A stretch of DNA of 64,000 nt from Candidatus Gemmiger faecavium (GTDB lineage: Bacteria > Bacillota > Clostridia > Oscillospirales > Ruminococcaceae). Shown one piece after another: positions 1 to 14,801 of the stretch. The position numbers and the translations under genes were made by a program. Each line of letters begins with the position of its first letter. Position 1 is the first letter of the stretch. The DNA lies in NCBI GenBank assembly GCA_019114415.1, contig DXFO01000036.1:1-64000 (forward strand), written 5' to 3'. The notes beneath the pieces are model-generated. The model worked only from the letters and a program-made list of their open reading frames with translations, searched no databases and was not told the origin of the DNA.

Positions 1-287
<287 letters not shown>

Positions 288-337
288 TCAGCGAACCCTC
301 TCATTTCACTCAAGACTCATAGCGGAAACTGCGGCGA

Positions 338-4165
<3,828 letters not shown>

Positions 4166-4328
4166 AAAATGCAACCACTCCTATTCTCAAGATTGACAAA
4201 CTTGGCAAAGCACTTTCAAAACCGTCCTCCATGCTGGAAATCTTCGTCGTTTTTCACAAACTTTTCGATTTGGCTTGCACAGTCAACTGTCTTTAGGGCG
4301 CTCTATTCCATTTTTGTGATACTAAAAC

Positions 4329-4357
4329 AGTATACGACGTTCAAGCCCCATTGTCAA
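4329..4357 (-). promoter_or_regulatory. rpoBC promoter
   Basis: On the minus strand TTGACA (4352-4357) is followed after 17 bases by TATACT (4329-4334). The predicted transcript starts near 4322, leaving a 157-base leader before rpoB. The rest of the gap from rpoB to rpoD (4166-4759) holds only the rpoD terminator and no convincing gene on either strand. Confidence 0.8.
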
Positions 4358-4680
4358 GCGGTTTTTCGGCATTTCGGCGGCATTTTTTATTTATCATTGA
4401 ACGCCCGGGCCAGTGTAACATAATTGGTGATTTTGCCGTTTATGGGGTGAAAAATCGCTCTTGACAAATCCATTCGCGCCGGGCGGTATCGTCATTTTGG
4501 CAAAAGCTGGAGCCTTGGAACGCTTGACAAATCTGCCGCAATGTGGTAGCAACGCCCCCCTGCCCTCTCTCCTTTTCTATGGTTTTGTGCCTCCCCTGCC
4601 GCGGACTGTCCGGCTATGGATTTTTGCAGTTTTCAGGCAGGGCCAGTGCTGCTGCCCGGAACTCTGACCGTGCCATTTGG

Positions 4681-4731
4681 AAAAAGCAAAGCGGCAGCCG
4701 CCGCCCGCAGGATGCGGGGCAGCAGCTGCCG
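4681..4731 (-). terminator. Terminator of the dgt-dnaG-rpoD unit
   Basis: A GC-rich hairpin (arms around CGGCAGC/GCTGCCG, loop TCC, 4692-4731) is followed on the minus strand by a T-rich stretch. It lies just after the rpoD stop. Confidence 0.8.
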
Positions 4732-4759
4732 AAAACATATATAAGGTAATGCAGGATTC

Positions 4760-5854
<1,095 letters not shown>

Positions 5855-5941
5855 AAGTAAGTTCTCCTTTGGATTGATTTTACCCGGATGGGGTCCTGTG
5901 CGGCATCGGCCGCTTTGGATAGTATTTCTTGTTTCAGGGGG

Positions 5942-7720
5942 CTATTCCTGCTTTTCTTCCGAAGCAGTTTTTTCCTTTACGATGGAGTCAAACAACCGTC
6001 GGAATTCATCGTCGCTGGTCTTGCCCGCCTGGGCGCTTTTGGGCGTAGCCTGGCGGATGCGTTCCAGGTACATGTCGATGTCCCGCCGGGAGGGGGTCAG
6101 GTCGATGTTCTGGGCCAGCACCATGGACAGCTGTGGCACCACGCCCTCGCTGACCAGCGGACCGATGGAGGTCAGGTTGATGGGCGCGCCGCTGTCGGCA
6201 CATTGCCAGATGGCCCGGCAGGCCTCCTGCATCTCCGGCAGGATGAGGTCCTCCGCCCGGATGTGCTGGCGGATATAGGGGATGGTATCGGGATTTTTCA
6301 GCATGGCCGCCACCAGCTGACGGCCCGCGCTGGCCGCGCCCAGGGCCGCATCGCCGCCCTTATCGTAGGGGACCCGGATGGAGGCCGCGATCCCCTCCCC
6401 TGCCAGGGCTTTCTGTTCCCGGCGGCGGGCTTTGCGTCCCGCCGTGCGCATGGCGGTGTTGAGCTGGTTGAGGATGGCGGTTTTGGAAACGCCTGTCTCC
6501 TCCGCAATGCGCCCCGCATAGACGTCCTGCGCCGTGGGGCTGACGCCGCGGGAGAGAATGTCCAGCGCACGGCGGATGTATTCCAGCCTGCCGTCGTCCG
6601 ACTTGAGGTCGAATTGCCGCTTGCACTTGGCCAGGGCAAACTCGGTGGGGTTGGCCGTGCCGTTGAGCAGAGCATCGAACCGGTCCCGCCCGTATTTCTT
6701 GATGAACTCGTCGGGGTCCTTTGCCCCGGGGATGGACAGTACCGTCACCCGCACCGGACTGTTGGCAAACAGCCCCAGGCTGCGCTCGGTGGCCTTCTGG
6801 CCTGCCTCATCCGAGTCGTAACTCAAAACCACTTCGTCGGCGTATTCACTCAGCAGCTTGACCTGCTCCGCGGTCAGGGCGGTGCCGCAGGCGCAGACCG
6901 CCGTGTCGAACCCGGCTTCGTGCATGCTGATGACGTCCATGTAGCCCTCACAGAGGATGTACCGCTTGGAGGCGGACTTCTTCGCCACATTGAGGGCGAA
7001 CAGGGTCCGGGATTTTTTGTAGACCATCGTCTCGGGGCTGTTGATGTACTTGGGCTTGGAGTCGTCCAGCACACGCCCGCCGAAAGCGATGATATTGCCC
7101 CGCACATCAATGATAGGAACCATGACGCGGTGGCGGAAAATATCGTACAGGTTGCCTTTGGCGCTGCGCTTGACCAGGCCGGAGTCTTCCAGTTCCGGCT
7201 CGGTAAAGCCCCGCCGTTTGAGGTAATGCAGCAGCCCGGTAAAGCTGTCCGGGGCATAGCCCAGGCCGAACCGCCGGATGGCTGCGTCGGACAGCCCGCG
7301 TTTCTGACGCCAGTAACCCCGGGCTGCGTTGGCTTCCGGTGTGGCGGCGTTGAGCTGCTCAAAGAAGTAACGGGCGGCGCAGCGGTTGATCTCCAACAGG
7401 CGGCTGCGGCGGCGGGTCTCCTGGTCTTCCTCCTCAGGCAGAGGCATTCCCGCCCGGGAGGCCAGCTGCTTGACCGCCTCCACATAGCCCAGGTTGGAAA
7501 TTTTCTTCACAAAGGTGATGACGTCGCCTCCCGCGCCGCAGCCAAAGCAGTAGAAGCTCTGGGTCTCGGGGTAGACCACAAAGGAGGGCGTCTTTTCGGT
7601 ATGGAAGGGGCAAAGACCGGTACAGGTGCGCCCGCGCCGCCGAAGCTGCACATATTGCTGCACCACGTCGGTGATGTCGTTGCGGCGGACGACCTCCTGA
7701 ATATATTCCTGCGGGATCAA
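5942..7720 (-). CDS. dnaG: DNA primase
   Basis: Makes the RNA primers for DNA replication. The 592-residue protein has the N-terminal CHC2 zinc ribbon (C37, H40, C58, C61, in CPFHTEKTPSF and YCFGCGAGGDV). The catalytic TOPRIM domain follows, with YILCEGYMDVISMHEAG and LSYDSDEAGQKA. A C-terminal DnaB-interacting helical region ends the protein. The start is placed at TTG 7720 (MIPQEYIQEVV), eight bases after AAAGGAGG; an upstream in-frame GTG overlaps that ribosome site and is unlikely. It sits between dgt (66 bases upstream) and rpoD. Confidence 0.97.
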   Translation of the reverse strand: MIPQEYIQEVVRRNDITDVVQQYVQLRRRGRTCTGLCPFHTEKTPSFVVYPETQSFYCFGCGAGGDVITFVKKISNLGYVEAVKQLASRAGMPLPEEEDQETRRRSRLLEINRCAARYFFEQLNAATPEANAARGYWRQKRGLSDAAIRRFGLGYAPDSFTGLLHYLKRRGFTEPELEDSGLVKRSAKGNLYDIFRHRVMVPIIDVRGNIIAFGGRVLDDSKPKYINSPETMVYKKSRTLFALNVAKKSASKRYILCEGYMDVISMHEAGFDTAVCACGTALTAEQVKLLSEYADEVVLSYDSDEAGQKATERSLGLFANSPVRVTVLSIPGAKDPDEFIKKYGRDRFDALLNGTANPTEFALAKCKRQFDLKSDDGRLEYIRRALDILSRGVSPTAQDVYAGRIAEETGVSKTAILNQLNTAMRTAGRKARRREQKALAGEGIAASIRVPYDKGGDAALGAASAGRQLVAAMLKNPDTIPYIRQHIRAEDLILPEMQEACRAIWQCADSGAPINLTSIGPLVSEGVVPQLSMVLAQNIDLTPSRRDIDMYLERIRQATPKSAQAGKTSDDEFRRLFDSIVKEKTASEEKQE

Positions 7721-7786
7721 TGCGGGCACCTCCTTTGCAATGTACTTGCCTTTATCTGATTCATATAGTGCAATTCAGCACAGACT

Positions 7787-8788
7787 TCACAGCACCGCCC
7801 ACTTTTTCGGGACAAACAGTTCCTCGAACAGGTTGGTGGCGAACTCGTCGCTCATGCCGCTGATGTAGTCGGCCACGGCGCGGTCGATGCCCTCATTGAA
7901 GGCGATCTGGATATAAAAGTTGGGCATCAGGTCGGGTTCGGCGCTCAGACGCTCATACAAGGCCCCCACCAGCTTGTCCACCTTTTTCTCTTCCCGCTTG
8001 GCTTCCTTGTCCACATAGACGGTGGCATACATGAAGTCCTTGAGGGTATTGTAGGCGCCCTCCACCTCGGGGGAAAACTGCATGGTGTTGCGGGGGCTAT
8101 GCTGCACCAGGTCGGTGATCATGGTAGTGATGCGCTGGGACTTGGTGGTTCCCAGCACCTTGGTGGCCTCGGCAGGCAGGGCCGCGGGGTCCAGCACCCC
8201 GGCCGAGATGGCGTCCTCGATGTCATGGTTCAAAAAGGCGATATGGTCGGCCAGGCGGACGGTGCGACCTTCCATGGTGCGCGCCCAGGTCCCCTTGGTG
8301 TGGGTGACGATGCCGTTGCGGACTTCCCAGGACAGATTGAGGCCCTCGCCTTCCTTTTCCAGGAAATCCACCACCCGCAGGCTTTGCTGGTAATGGGCAA
8401 ACCCGCCGGGGCAGAGATTGTTGAGAGCCCGCTCCCCCGCATGACCGAAGGGAGTATGCCCCAGGTCATGTCCCAGGGCGATGGCTTCGGTCAGGTCCTC
8501 GTTGAGACGCAGCGCCCGGGCGATGGTCCGGGCGATCTGGCTGACTTCCAGCGTATGGGTCAGGCGGGTGCGGTAGTGGTCGCCTTCCGGGGAGAGAAAG
8601 ACCTGCGTCTTTTGCTTGAGGCGCCGAAACGCCTTGGAGTGCAAAATGCGGTCGCGGTCCCGCTGGAAACAGGGGCGCATGGGGTCGGGGGCTTCCGGCT
8701 TTTCCCGGCCGCGGCTCTTTTCGCTGAGCGTGGCATACCGGCTCAGGGACAGGCGTTCAAGCGTTTCGGTCTGTTCACGGATGGTCAT
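7787..8788 (-). CDS. dgt: dGTPase-like HD-domain triphosphohydrolase
   Basis: Predicted deoxynucleoside triphosphate triphosphohydrolase of 333 residues that would remove triphosphate from dGTP or other dNTPs and so help set dNTP pools. The HD-domain metal ligands are visible at TRLTHTLEVSQIAR (H78) and GHDLGHTPFGH (H107, D108). It is shorter than the E. coli enzyme, as usual for Firmicutes. AAGGAGAA precedes ATG 8788. It is the first gene of the dgt-dnaG-rpoD run, a common Clostridia order. The family is clear; substrate preference is not. Confidence 0.93.
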   Translation of the reverse strand: MTIREQTETLERLSLSRYATLSEKSRGREKPEAPDPMRPCFQRDRDRILHSKAFRRLKQKTQVFLSPEGDHYRTRLTHTLEVSQIARTIARALRLNEDLTEAIALGHDLGHTPFGHAGERALNNLCPGGFAHYQQSLRVVDFLEKEGEGLNLSWEVRNGIVTHTKGTWARTMEGRTVRLADHIAFLNHDIEDAISAGVLDPAALPAEATKVLGTTKSQRITTMITDLVQHSPRNTMQFSPEVEGAYNTLKDFMYATVYVDKEAKREEKKVDKLVGALYERLSAEPDLMPNFYIQIAFNEGIDRAVADYISGMSDEFATNLFEELFVPKKWAVL

Positions 8789-8856
8789 GCTGCACGTTCT
8801 CCTTCTCCCCGGCTTTTCCGGCGCGGTTCCTCAATTCCCGGACATTTTACGTCCTT

Positions 8857-8885
8857 ATTATATAAATACGATAAAAAATGAGAAA
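8857..8885 (-). promoter_or_regulatory. Possible promoter of dgt-dnaG-rpoD
   Basis: A perfect TATAAT (8857-8862, minus strand) lies in an AT-rich patch about 70 bases before dgt. The -35 at the expected distance (TTTCTC) is weak, so the call rests on the -10 and position. The gap 8789-9095 otherwise holds only the terminator of the preceding unit. Confidence 0.45.
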
Positions 8886-8910
8886 ACACTTCTTTCCCAC
8901 ACAAAAAACA

Positions 8911-8935
8911 CAAAAATGCCGCCCACATGGCGGCA
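8911..8935 (-). terminator. Terminator after the YigZ-family gene
   Basis: Perfect seven-pair hairpin TGCCGCC-ATGT-GGGCGGCA (8917-8935) followed by five T residues on the minus strand. It lies between the YigZ-family gene and dgt. Confidence 0.75.
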
Positions 8936-9095
8936 AAAAGGGCATACTGTCCTTATTTTATGGCCTTGGTATGGCCCCTGGCGGCACGTTTTCCTGCTCC
9001 GGCGGAACGATGCTCTGGCGGCTTCGACCGTAAAAGTCAGTGAAAAGCCCCCGCCGGCCTCCGGTCAAAGCCCGGCAGGTTTGCCAGTTAACCTG

Positions 9096-9716
9096 TCAGA
9101 ACGGGGCGTACTCAGGTTCGGATACTTCCGTATGGGCGCTGCCGCGGGAAAGTTCCTCCAGCGCTGCGCAGAGGGACAGTTCAGTGCCGGCGGGCATCTT
9201 CCAGCACAGGGTGACGGCGTCGTCAAATTCGGGCTGGTCACACTTGCCCCCTGCCCCCTGGATCAGCCGCTGGGCCTGCTCAAACAGGGCGTAGGGCAGC
9301 CGCACCCGGCAGCGGACGACCTCCCGCATGGTGACGATCTCCGCCCGGGCCAACGCTCCCGAAGCCGCGGCGGTGTAGGCCCGTACCAGGCCGCCGGTCC
9401 CCAAAAGAATACCGCCGAAATACCGCGTCACCACCACGATGACGTCGGACAGTCCCGCGTGGCCGATGGCTTCCAGCACAGGGGTGCCGGCGGTCTTGGC
9501 CGGTTCCCCGTCGTCGGAATAGCGGGAACGCCCGCCCTGGCGCAGCACATAGGCATAGACGTTATGGCGTGCAGTACGGTTTTCAGCACGGATGCGGGAC
9601 AGCACTTCCAGCGCCTTTTCCTCCGTGTCGGCAAAGGCGGCACAGCCGATGAAGCGGCTGCGCTTTTCCTCATATTCAAAGGTCGAAGTTCCCGAGATGG
9701 TACGATATTCAGCCAT
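9096..9716 (-). CDS. YigZ/IMPACT family protein
   Basis: A 206-residue member of the YigZ/UPF0029 family. It shows the conserved N-terminal RSRFIG motif, the segment TARHNVYAYVLRQG, then YSDDGEPAKTAGTPVLEAI and VVTRYFGGILLGTGGLVRAY. A smaller C-terminal domain follows. Family members bind nucleic acids or ribosomes and relate to eukaryotic IMPACT; the bacterial role is not settled. The start at ATG 9716 (MAEYRTISG) has AAAGGGG upstream. It lies downstream of rpmE on the same strand, but a strong terminator separates them. Confidence 0.93.
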   Translation of the reverse strand: MAEYRTISGTSTFEYEEKRSRFIGCAAFADTEEKALEVLSRIRAENRTARHNVYAYVLRQGGRSRYSDDGEPAKTAGTPVLEAIGHAGLSDVIVVVTRYFGGILLGTGGLVRAYTAAASGALARAEIVTMREVVRCRVRLPYALFEQAQRLIQGAGGKCDQPEFDDAVTLCWKMPAGTELSLCAALEELSRGSAHTEVSEPEYAPF

Positions 9717-9744
9717 AGCGCGTTCCCCTTTCCCGCCGCACACG

Positions 9745-9783
9745 AAAAAGCGGTGCAGCGGACGTTTCCATCCGCGGCACCGC
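9745..9783 (-). terminator. rpmE terminator
   Basis: Hairpin GCGGTGC(C)GCGGA / TCCGC(T)GCACCGC with an eight-base loop, followed by TTTTT on the minus strand. It lies 15 bases after the rpmE stop. Confidence 0.85.
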
Positions 9784-9797
9784 CGCAAAATGCTTTG

Positions 9798-10001
9798 TTA
9801 TTTGCCCATGTTGTAACGGCGCTTGAAGCGCTCAACACGTCCGCCGGTATCGACGAGCTTCTGCTTGCCGGTATAGAACGGGTGGCACTTGCTGCAAACT
9901 TCGACACGGATCTCCGGACGGGTAGAACGAGTCTGGATCACATTGCCGCAGGCGCAGGTGATGGTGCAGTCCACGTACTTCGGATGGATGCCTTCCTTCA
10001 T
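9798..10001 (-). CDS. rpmE: 50S ribosomal protein L31 (zinc form)
   Basis: A 67-residue large-subunit ribosomal protein. The zinc-binding cysteines CAC and CSKC, spaced as in the C+ type of L31, are at about residues 16-18 and 37-40. The start MKEGIHPKY is typical. GAGGTG precedes ATG 10001. The gene has its own promoter and terminator and is monocistronic. Confidence 0.98.
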   Translation of the reverse strand: MKEGIHPKYVDCTITCACGNVIQTRSTRPEIRVEVCSKCHPFYTGKQKLVDTGGRVERFKRRYNMGK

Positions 10002-10136
10002 TTCATTTCACCTCTTTCTCGATCATGATCACGGGAGCCATACTTAATATATGCGCTCATCACAATCTTCGAATTTCGGCTACCAGCATACGCCATCCTG
10101 TGCGAACGGAGCAGCCTTCTGAACGATTGCCTAGAT

Positions 10137-10165
10137 ATTTTATCAGGCCCGGCATAAAATGTCAA
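10137..10165 (-). promoter_or_regulatory. rpmE promoter
   Basis: Minus-strand TTGACA (10160-10165), 17-base spacer, TAAAAT (10137-10142). The transcript would start near 10130, giving a leader of about 130 bases. Some L31 genes carry an autoregulatory leader, but I could not define a structure here. Confidence 0.8.
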
Positions 10166-10185
10166 GGGATATTCTTTACAGGGCC

Positions 10186-10602
10186 TCACATTTCCCGGTC
10201 ATACCGCACGCGGTAATACACATAGATGCCGCATACGGCCAGATACCCCGCCACCAGCAGCAAAACCGCCACAAAATCGATCTCCATCAGGGCAAAGACC
10301 AGCATCAGCGCCGAGAAAATGTAGATCATGGCATCGTAGGCTTTGGCCTTGGCACGGTTGTTCATTGCCACGTTGCGCTCGTCGTTTGTCTCGATCTCGA
10401 TACGGCGGCGGGCTTCCGGTGCGTCCTTCAATGCCCGGTATTGCAGCCAGGCTCCGGTCCCGTGGCCGAAAATTCCTGCACCCACGCCGATGCAAAGATA
10501 AGGCACCACGTTTTCAGCGCCGGCGCGAAGCCAGACCACCCCCGCGATCGTCAATGCGATCCCTGCCACAGCCAGCAGGGTGTACCACACTTGCTTTTTC
10601 AT
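10186..10602 (-). CDS. Small four-helix membrane protein paired with XRE regulator
   Basis: A 138-residue integral membrane protein of unknown function. Hydrophobic helices lie at about residues 7-24, 32-50, 87-104 and 110-129. A charged cytoplasmic loop (about 55-85) is rich in Arg, Glu and Asn and contains IEIETNDERN. The start codon overlaps the stop of the upstream XRE gene by four bases (ATGA), so translation is coupled. Such regulator/membrane-protein pairs are frequent in Firmicutes, but I cannot name the target or activity. Confidence 0.85.
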   Translation of the reverse strand: MKKQVWYTLLAVAGIALTIAGVVWLRAGAENVVPYLCIGVGAGIFGHGTGAWLQYRALKDAPEARRRIEIETNDERNVAMNNRAKAKAYDAMIYIFSALMLVFALMEIDFVAVLLLVAGYLAVCGIYVYYRVRYDREM

Positions 10603-10802
10603 TGGGTTTCCTCCTCATAAATAAAAATATCCTCAATGCTCATTTCAAAGTAGCGTGCCAGCCGGAAAGCCAGCAGGATCGATGGGTTATAGCGCCCGTT
10701 TTCCAGTGAACCGATGGTCTGGCGGGATACCCCCAGCGCATCGGCAAGTTCTTCCTGGCGGATGCCGCGCGCCTTGCGCAGCTCTTCCAGACGGTTCTTC
10801 AT
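10599..10802 (-). CDS. XRE-family transcriptional regulator
   Basis: A 67-residue DNA-binding protein made of a single lambda-Cro/XRE helix-turn-helix (LRKARGIRQEELADALGVSR, then QTIGSLENGRYNPS) and an ending IEDIFIYEEE, as in small Cro-like repressors. GAGGTG precedes ATG 10802. It is the first gene of a two-gene operon with the membrane protein. Two matching palindromes flank its promoter, which indicates autoregulation (inference). Confidence 0.93.
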   Translation of the reverse strand: MKNRLEELRKARGIRQEELADALGVSRQTIGSLENGRYNPSILLAFRLARYFEMSIEDIFIYEEETQ

Positions 10803-10835
10803 GCCATCACCTCACCTTGGCTTCACCCAAAATGT

Positions 10836-10892
10836 AAAGTTCACTTTCCATTTGTAGAATACCACAGTCCACGCAAAATATCAAGTAAACTT
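10836..10892 (-). promoter_or_regulatory. XRE operon promoter with two palindromic operators
   Basis: Minus-strand promoter TTGATA (10879-10884), 17 bases, TATTCT (10856-10861). Two copies of the palindrome AAGTNNACTT lie at 10837-10846 (just downstream of the start point) and 10883-10892 (overlapping the -35). Their centres are 46 bases apart. This is the layout expected for a small repressor blocking its own promoter. Confidence 0.75.
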
Positions 10893-10936
10893 TCCATTTT
10901 ATAAAATTTTATCTTTTCGCCTTTTGGGGTTTGTGC

Positions 10937-10942
10937 TATACT
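10937..10942 (+). promoter_or_regulatory. Possible extended -10 promoter of the amidotransferase-like gene
   Basis: TGCTATACT matches an extended -10 (TGn preceding TATACT). No good -35 is present at 16-18 bases. It lies about 65 bases before the gene and divergent from the XRE promoter. Confidence 0.4.
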
Positions 10943-11012
10943 GTGTTGCATGGCCGGGGCATCAGCTTCCGGCCCGGGAAAGGATATATAAATAAAGAGA
11001 GGTGTTTTGACC

Positions 11013-11717
11013 ATGAGACCTGTAATCGGCATCGTGCCTTTGTACGATGAAGAAAAGCAAAGCTATTGGATGCTGCCGGGGTACATGCAGGCGCTGGAAG
11101 CCTGCCTTTCCATCCCCGTCATGCTGCCGCTGACGCAGGACAAGACCGAGCTTCTGTATTTCATCCGGGAGTGCGACGGTCTGCTTCTGCCGGGCGGTCA
11201 GGATGTGGACCCCGCCCTGTACGGCGAAGCCCGCAGCGACAAATGCGGTGTCCCCTGCCCCGCCCGCGACACCATGGAGGGTATTCTGCTGGATGCCGCT
11301 ATCCGGCTGGATAAACCGGTGCTGGCCATCTGCCGCGGCCTGCAGTTCCTCAACGCCCATACCGGCGGCACGCTGTATCAGGATCTGGCCAGCGAGCACC
11401 CCGGCGTTGCCCATGAGATGAAGCCTCCCTACGACCGGCCGGTCCACCGTGTGACCATTGAGCGGGAAAGCCCCCTGTATGAGATCGTGGGCGAGCAGGA
11501 CTACGCCGTCAACAGCTACCACCATCAGGCGGTCAAGGACCTGTCCCCCATCCTGTGCGCTGCGGCGACCTCGGAGGACGGCCTGGTGGAAGCTGCCTGG
11601 ATGCCGGGCAAGCATTTCATTCTGGGCGTGCAGTGGCACCCCGAATTTGCCTACAAAACCGATCCGGCATCCATGCGGCTGTTTGAAGCCTTTGTCAAAG
11701 CCGCCAAATATCCCTGA
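11013..11717 (+). CDS. Gamma-glutamyl-gamma-aminobutyrate hydrolase family protein (class I amidotransferase-like, C26)
   Basis: A 234-residue stand-alone class I glutamine-amidotransferase-like hydrolase. The nucleophile elbow is AICRGLQFLN (Cys near residue 108), and the His/Glu pair of the triad is in GVQWHPEF. Early motifs GLLLPGGQDVDP match the PuuD family, which hydrolyses gamma-glutamyl amides such as gamma-glutamyl-GABA. No polyamine catabolic genes are nearby, so the substrate is open. The ATG at 11013 has GAGAGGTG eight bases upstream. It is a single-gene unit, divergent from the XRE pair. Confidence 0.9.
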   Translation: MRPVIGIVPLYDEEKQSYWMLPGYMQALEACLSIPVMLPLTQDKTELLYFIRECDGLLLPGGQDVDPALYGEARSDKCGVPCPARDTMEGILLDAAIRLDKPVLAICRGLQFLNAHTGGTLYQDLASEHPGVAHEMKPPYDRPVHRVTIERESPLYEIVGEQDYAVNSYHHQAVKDLSPILCAAATSEDGLVEAAWMPGKHFILGVQWHPEFAYKTDPASMRLFEAFVKAAKYP

Positions 11718-11803
11718 GTTTTCCTGACAGCCAAAAGTTTTTTCACGTTTCGCCGTCACTTATGACTTTTTCTTATTTTTTTGGATTTTTTTCAAAAAAA
11801 GTG

Positions 11804-11832
11804 TTGACAAAAAGGACCCCCTCGGCTATAAT
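11804..11832 (+). promoter_or_regulatory. tRNA-Leu promoter
   Basis: Perfect consensus TTGACA (11804-11809), 17 bases, TATAAT (11827-11832). The tRNA begins 43 bases after the -10. It is the strongest promoter in the window by sequence, as expected for a stable RNA gene. Confidence 0.9.
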
Positions 11833-11875
11833 AATACTCGCGCCGAGGACATGAGGTCACGGCGGAACAAAATAA

Positions 11876-11962
11876 GCGGATGTGGCGGAACTGGCAGACG
11901 CGCTAGATTCAGGTTCTAGTTCCCTTAAAAGAGTGTGGGTTCAAATCCCTTCATCCGCACCA
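11876..11962 (+). tRNA. tRNA-Leu (anticodon CAG)
   Basis: An 87-base tRNA including an encoded CCA end. The acceptor arms are GCGGATG and CATCCGC. The anticodon stem CTAGA/TCTAG encloses the loop TTCAGGT, giving anticodon CAG. A long variable arm follows, as expected for leucine tRNA. The T arm GTGGGTTCAAATCCC is regular. It would read CUG, the dominant leucine codon in these genes. Confidence 0.97.
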
Positions 11963-11997
11963 AATCCCGAACACGAAAGTGTTCGGGATTTTTTTGT
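11963..11997 (+). terminator. tRNA-Leu terminator
   Basis: A near-perfect hairpin AATCCCGAACAC-GAAA-GTGTTCGGGATT is followed by seven T residues directly after the tRNA. Confidence 0.92.
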
Positions 11998-12014
11998 CTG
12001 TTTCCATCCAAAGT

Positions 12015-12048
12015 AAGGCCCGCATCTCGTTCGTGAGATGCGGGCCTT
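12015..12048 (-). terminator. Probable end of the atp operon
   Basis: A perfect 14-pair inverted repeat AAGGCCCGCATCTC with a six-base loop lies 33 bases after atpC. The T tract on the minus strand is weak (ACTTT). It could terminate the operon or protect its 3' end. Confidence 0.6.
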
Positions 12049-12080
12049 GTTTCATTCGTTCCAACCCTTTTGGGGACCGG

Positions 12081-12482
12081 TCACTTTGCCACCGAAGTCC
12101 GCACCAGGGCGCGGCGCAGGCGGGCTCTGGCCAGTTCCAGTTCCCGGTCATCCAGATCCTTGCGGGCCAGCTGTTCTTCGGCACGGGCACGGGCAGCCTC
12201 GGCACGGGGGACGTCGATCTCGTCCGCCCATTCCCAGGTGGTCGCCACAAGGCGGGTCTGCCCCTTCAGCACGCTGAGCAGGCCGCCCATACAGGCTGCG
12301 CTGCGGGTGGTGCCGTCCTCCATCACGATATGTGCCTCTCCCATACCGAGAGCGGTACAATAATCACAGTGGCCGGGCAGAATGGCAATATCGCCGGTGA
12401 TGGTGCGGCAGACCAGGCGCTCCGCCTGGCCGTCAAAAGCACAGCCGTCCGGCGTCACGACTTTCAGGGAATACGTTCCCAT
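12081..12482 (-). CDS. atpC: ATP synthase F1 epsilon subunit
   Basis: A 133-residue central-stalk subunit with an N-terminal beta sandwich (MGTYSLKVVTPDGCAFDG, then GDIAILPGHCDY) and a C-terminal helical hairpin rich in Ala, Arg and Glu. It couples rotation to catalysis and may inhibit ATP hydrolysis. GGGAGG lies six bases before ATG 12482. It is the last gene of the operon, 21 bases after atpD. Confidence 0.96.
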   Translation of the reverse strand: MGTYSLKVVTPDGCAFDGQAERLVCRTITGDIAILPGHCDYCTALGMGEAHIVMEDGTTRSAACMGGLLSVLKGQTRLVATTWEWADEIDVPRAEAARARAEEQLARKDLDDRELELARARLRRALVRTSVAK

Positions 12483-12503
12483 ATGCTACCTCCCTAAGCC
12501 GGA

Positions 12504-13898
<1,395 letters not shown>

Positions 13899-13925
13899 CT
13901 ACAACTCCTTGTCAAATGGTTTGGG

Positions 13926-14777
13926 TCAATCCGCGCCGGCGCCGGCAACGATCTCGGTGATTTCCTGGGTGATCGCCGCCTGGCGTGCGCGGTTGTAATG
14001 CAGATTCAGCCGCTCGATCATATCGGCTGCGTTCTTGTTGGCCGAGTCCATGGCCGTGCGGCGGGCGCCCAGCTCACTGGAAACGCTCTCGCACAATGCG
14101 CCGTAAACAACGCCTGCCAGATATTCGGGGATGATGGCGTCGAACACCTTTTCGCTGTCCGGCTCGTACAAAATCATCTCCCGGCCCGGCATTCCCTTGC
14201 CGGTGCGCGGCACGTCAAAGGGCAGCACCGGCAGCACCATGGCAGTCTGGGTCAGCATCGAGACAAACTGGGTAAAGACGATGCGGATCTCCCGGATCTC
14301 GCCGGCAAGATACAGCTTGCACAGCATCCGGGACACCTCAAAGCAGTCGCTGACCGACAGCTCCCCTGCCATCTCAAAGGCCTTGCTCACAATGGGAACG
14401 CCCCGGCGCTCGTAGTGCTCCACGGCGCGGCGGCCGATGGGCAGCACGCAGATGTCCTTGCCCTCGGCGTCGGCAGCGGCACAGCGAAGCACGTTGGCAT
14501 TGTAGCCGCCGGCCAGGCCGCGGTCGCCTGCGATGACGATATAGCAGGTGCGGCCGGTCTCCCGGTGAGCCAGGTAGGGGCTCTGGAACTCGGTGTTTGC
14601 CGCGGCGATGTCATACAGCGTATGGTACAGCGTCTCAAAATACGGGCGGCTGTGCTCCACGCGCTCCTTGGCGCGGCGCAGCTTGGAGGACGCCACCAGC
14701 TCCATCGCCTTGGTGATCTGCATGGTACCCTGCACGCTCTTGATGCGCAGTTTGATGTCTTTCATGGAACCTGCCAT
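13926..14777 (-). CDS. atpG: ATP synthase F1 gamma subunit
   Basis: A 283-residue central shaft. The N-terminal helix motif MKDIKLRIKSVQGTMQITKA and the C-terminal helix with ENA-like region MDSANKNAADMIERLNLHYN, ending near RQAAITQEITEIVAGA, are diagnostic. GGAGG lies eight bases before ATG 14777; the in-frame ATG four codons later lacks a site. It is 24 bases after atpA. Confidence 0.97.
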   Translation of the reverse strand: MAGSMKDIKLRIKSVQGTMQITKAMELVASSKLRRAKERVEHSRPYFETLYHTLYDIAAANTEFQSPYLAHRETGRTCYIVIAGDRGLAGGYNANVLRCAAADAEGKDICVLPIGRRAVEHYERRGVPIVSKAFEMAGELSVSDCFEVSRMLCKLYLAGEIREIRIVFTQFVSMLTQTAMVLPVLPFDVPRTGKGMPGREMILYEPDSEKVFDAIIPEYLAGVVYGALCESVSSELGARRTAMDSANKNAADMIERLNLHYNRARQAAITQEITEIVAGAGAD

Positions 14778-14801
14778 GCAAACCGCCTCCTTTCCGCCGT
14801 A

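Noticed and set aside
4461-4530. TTGACA motifs on the plus strand in the rpoB-rpoD gap
   Set aside because: No matching -10 lies 16-18 bases downstream and no plus-strand gene follows.
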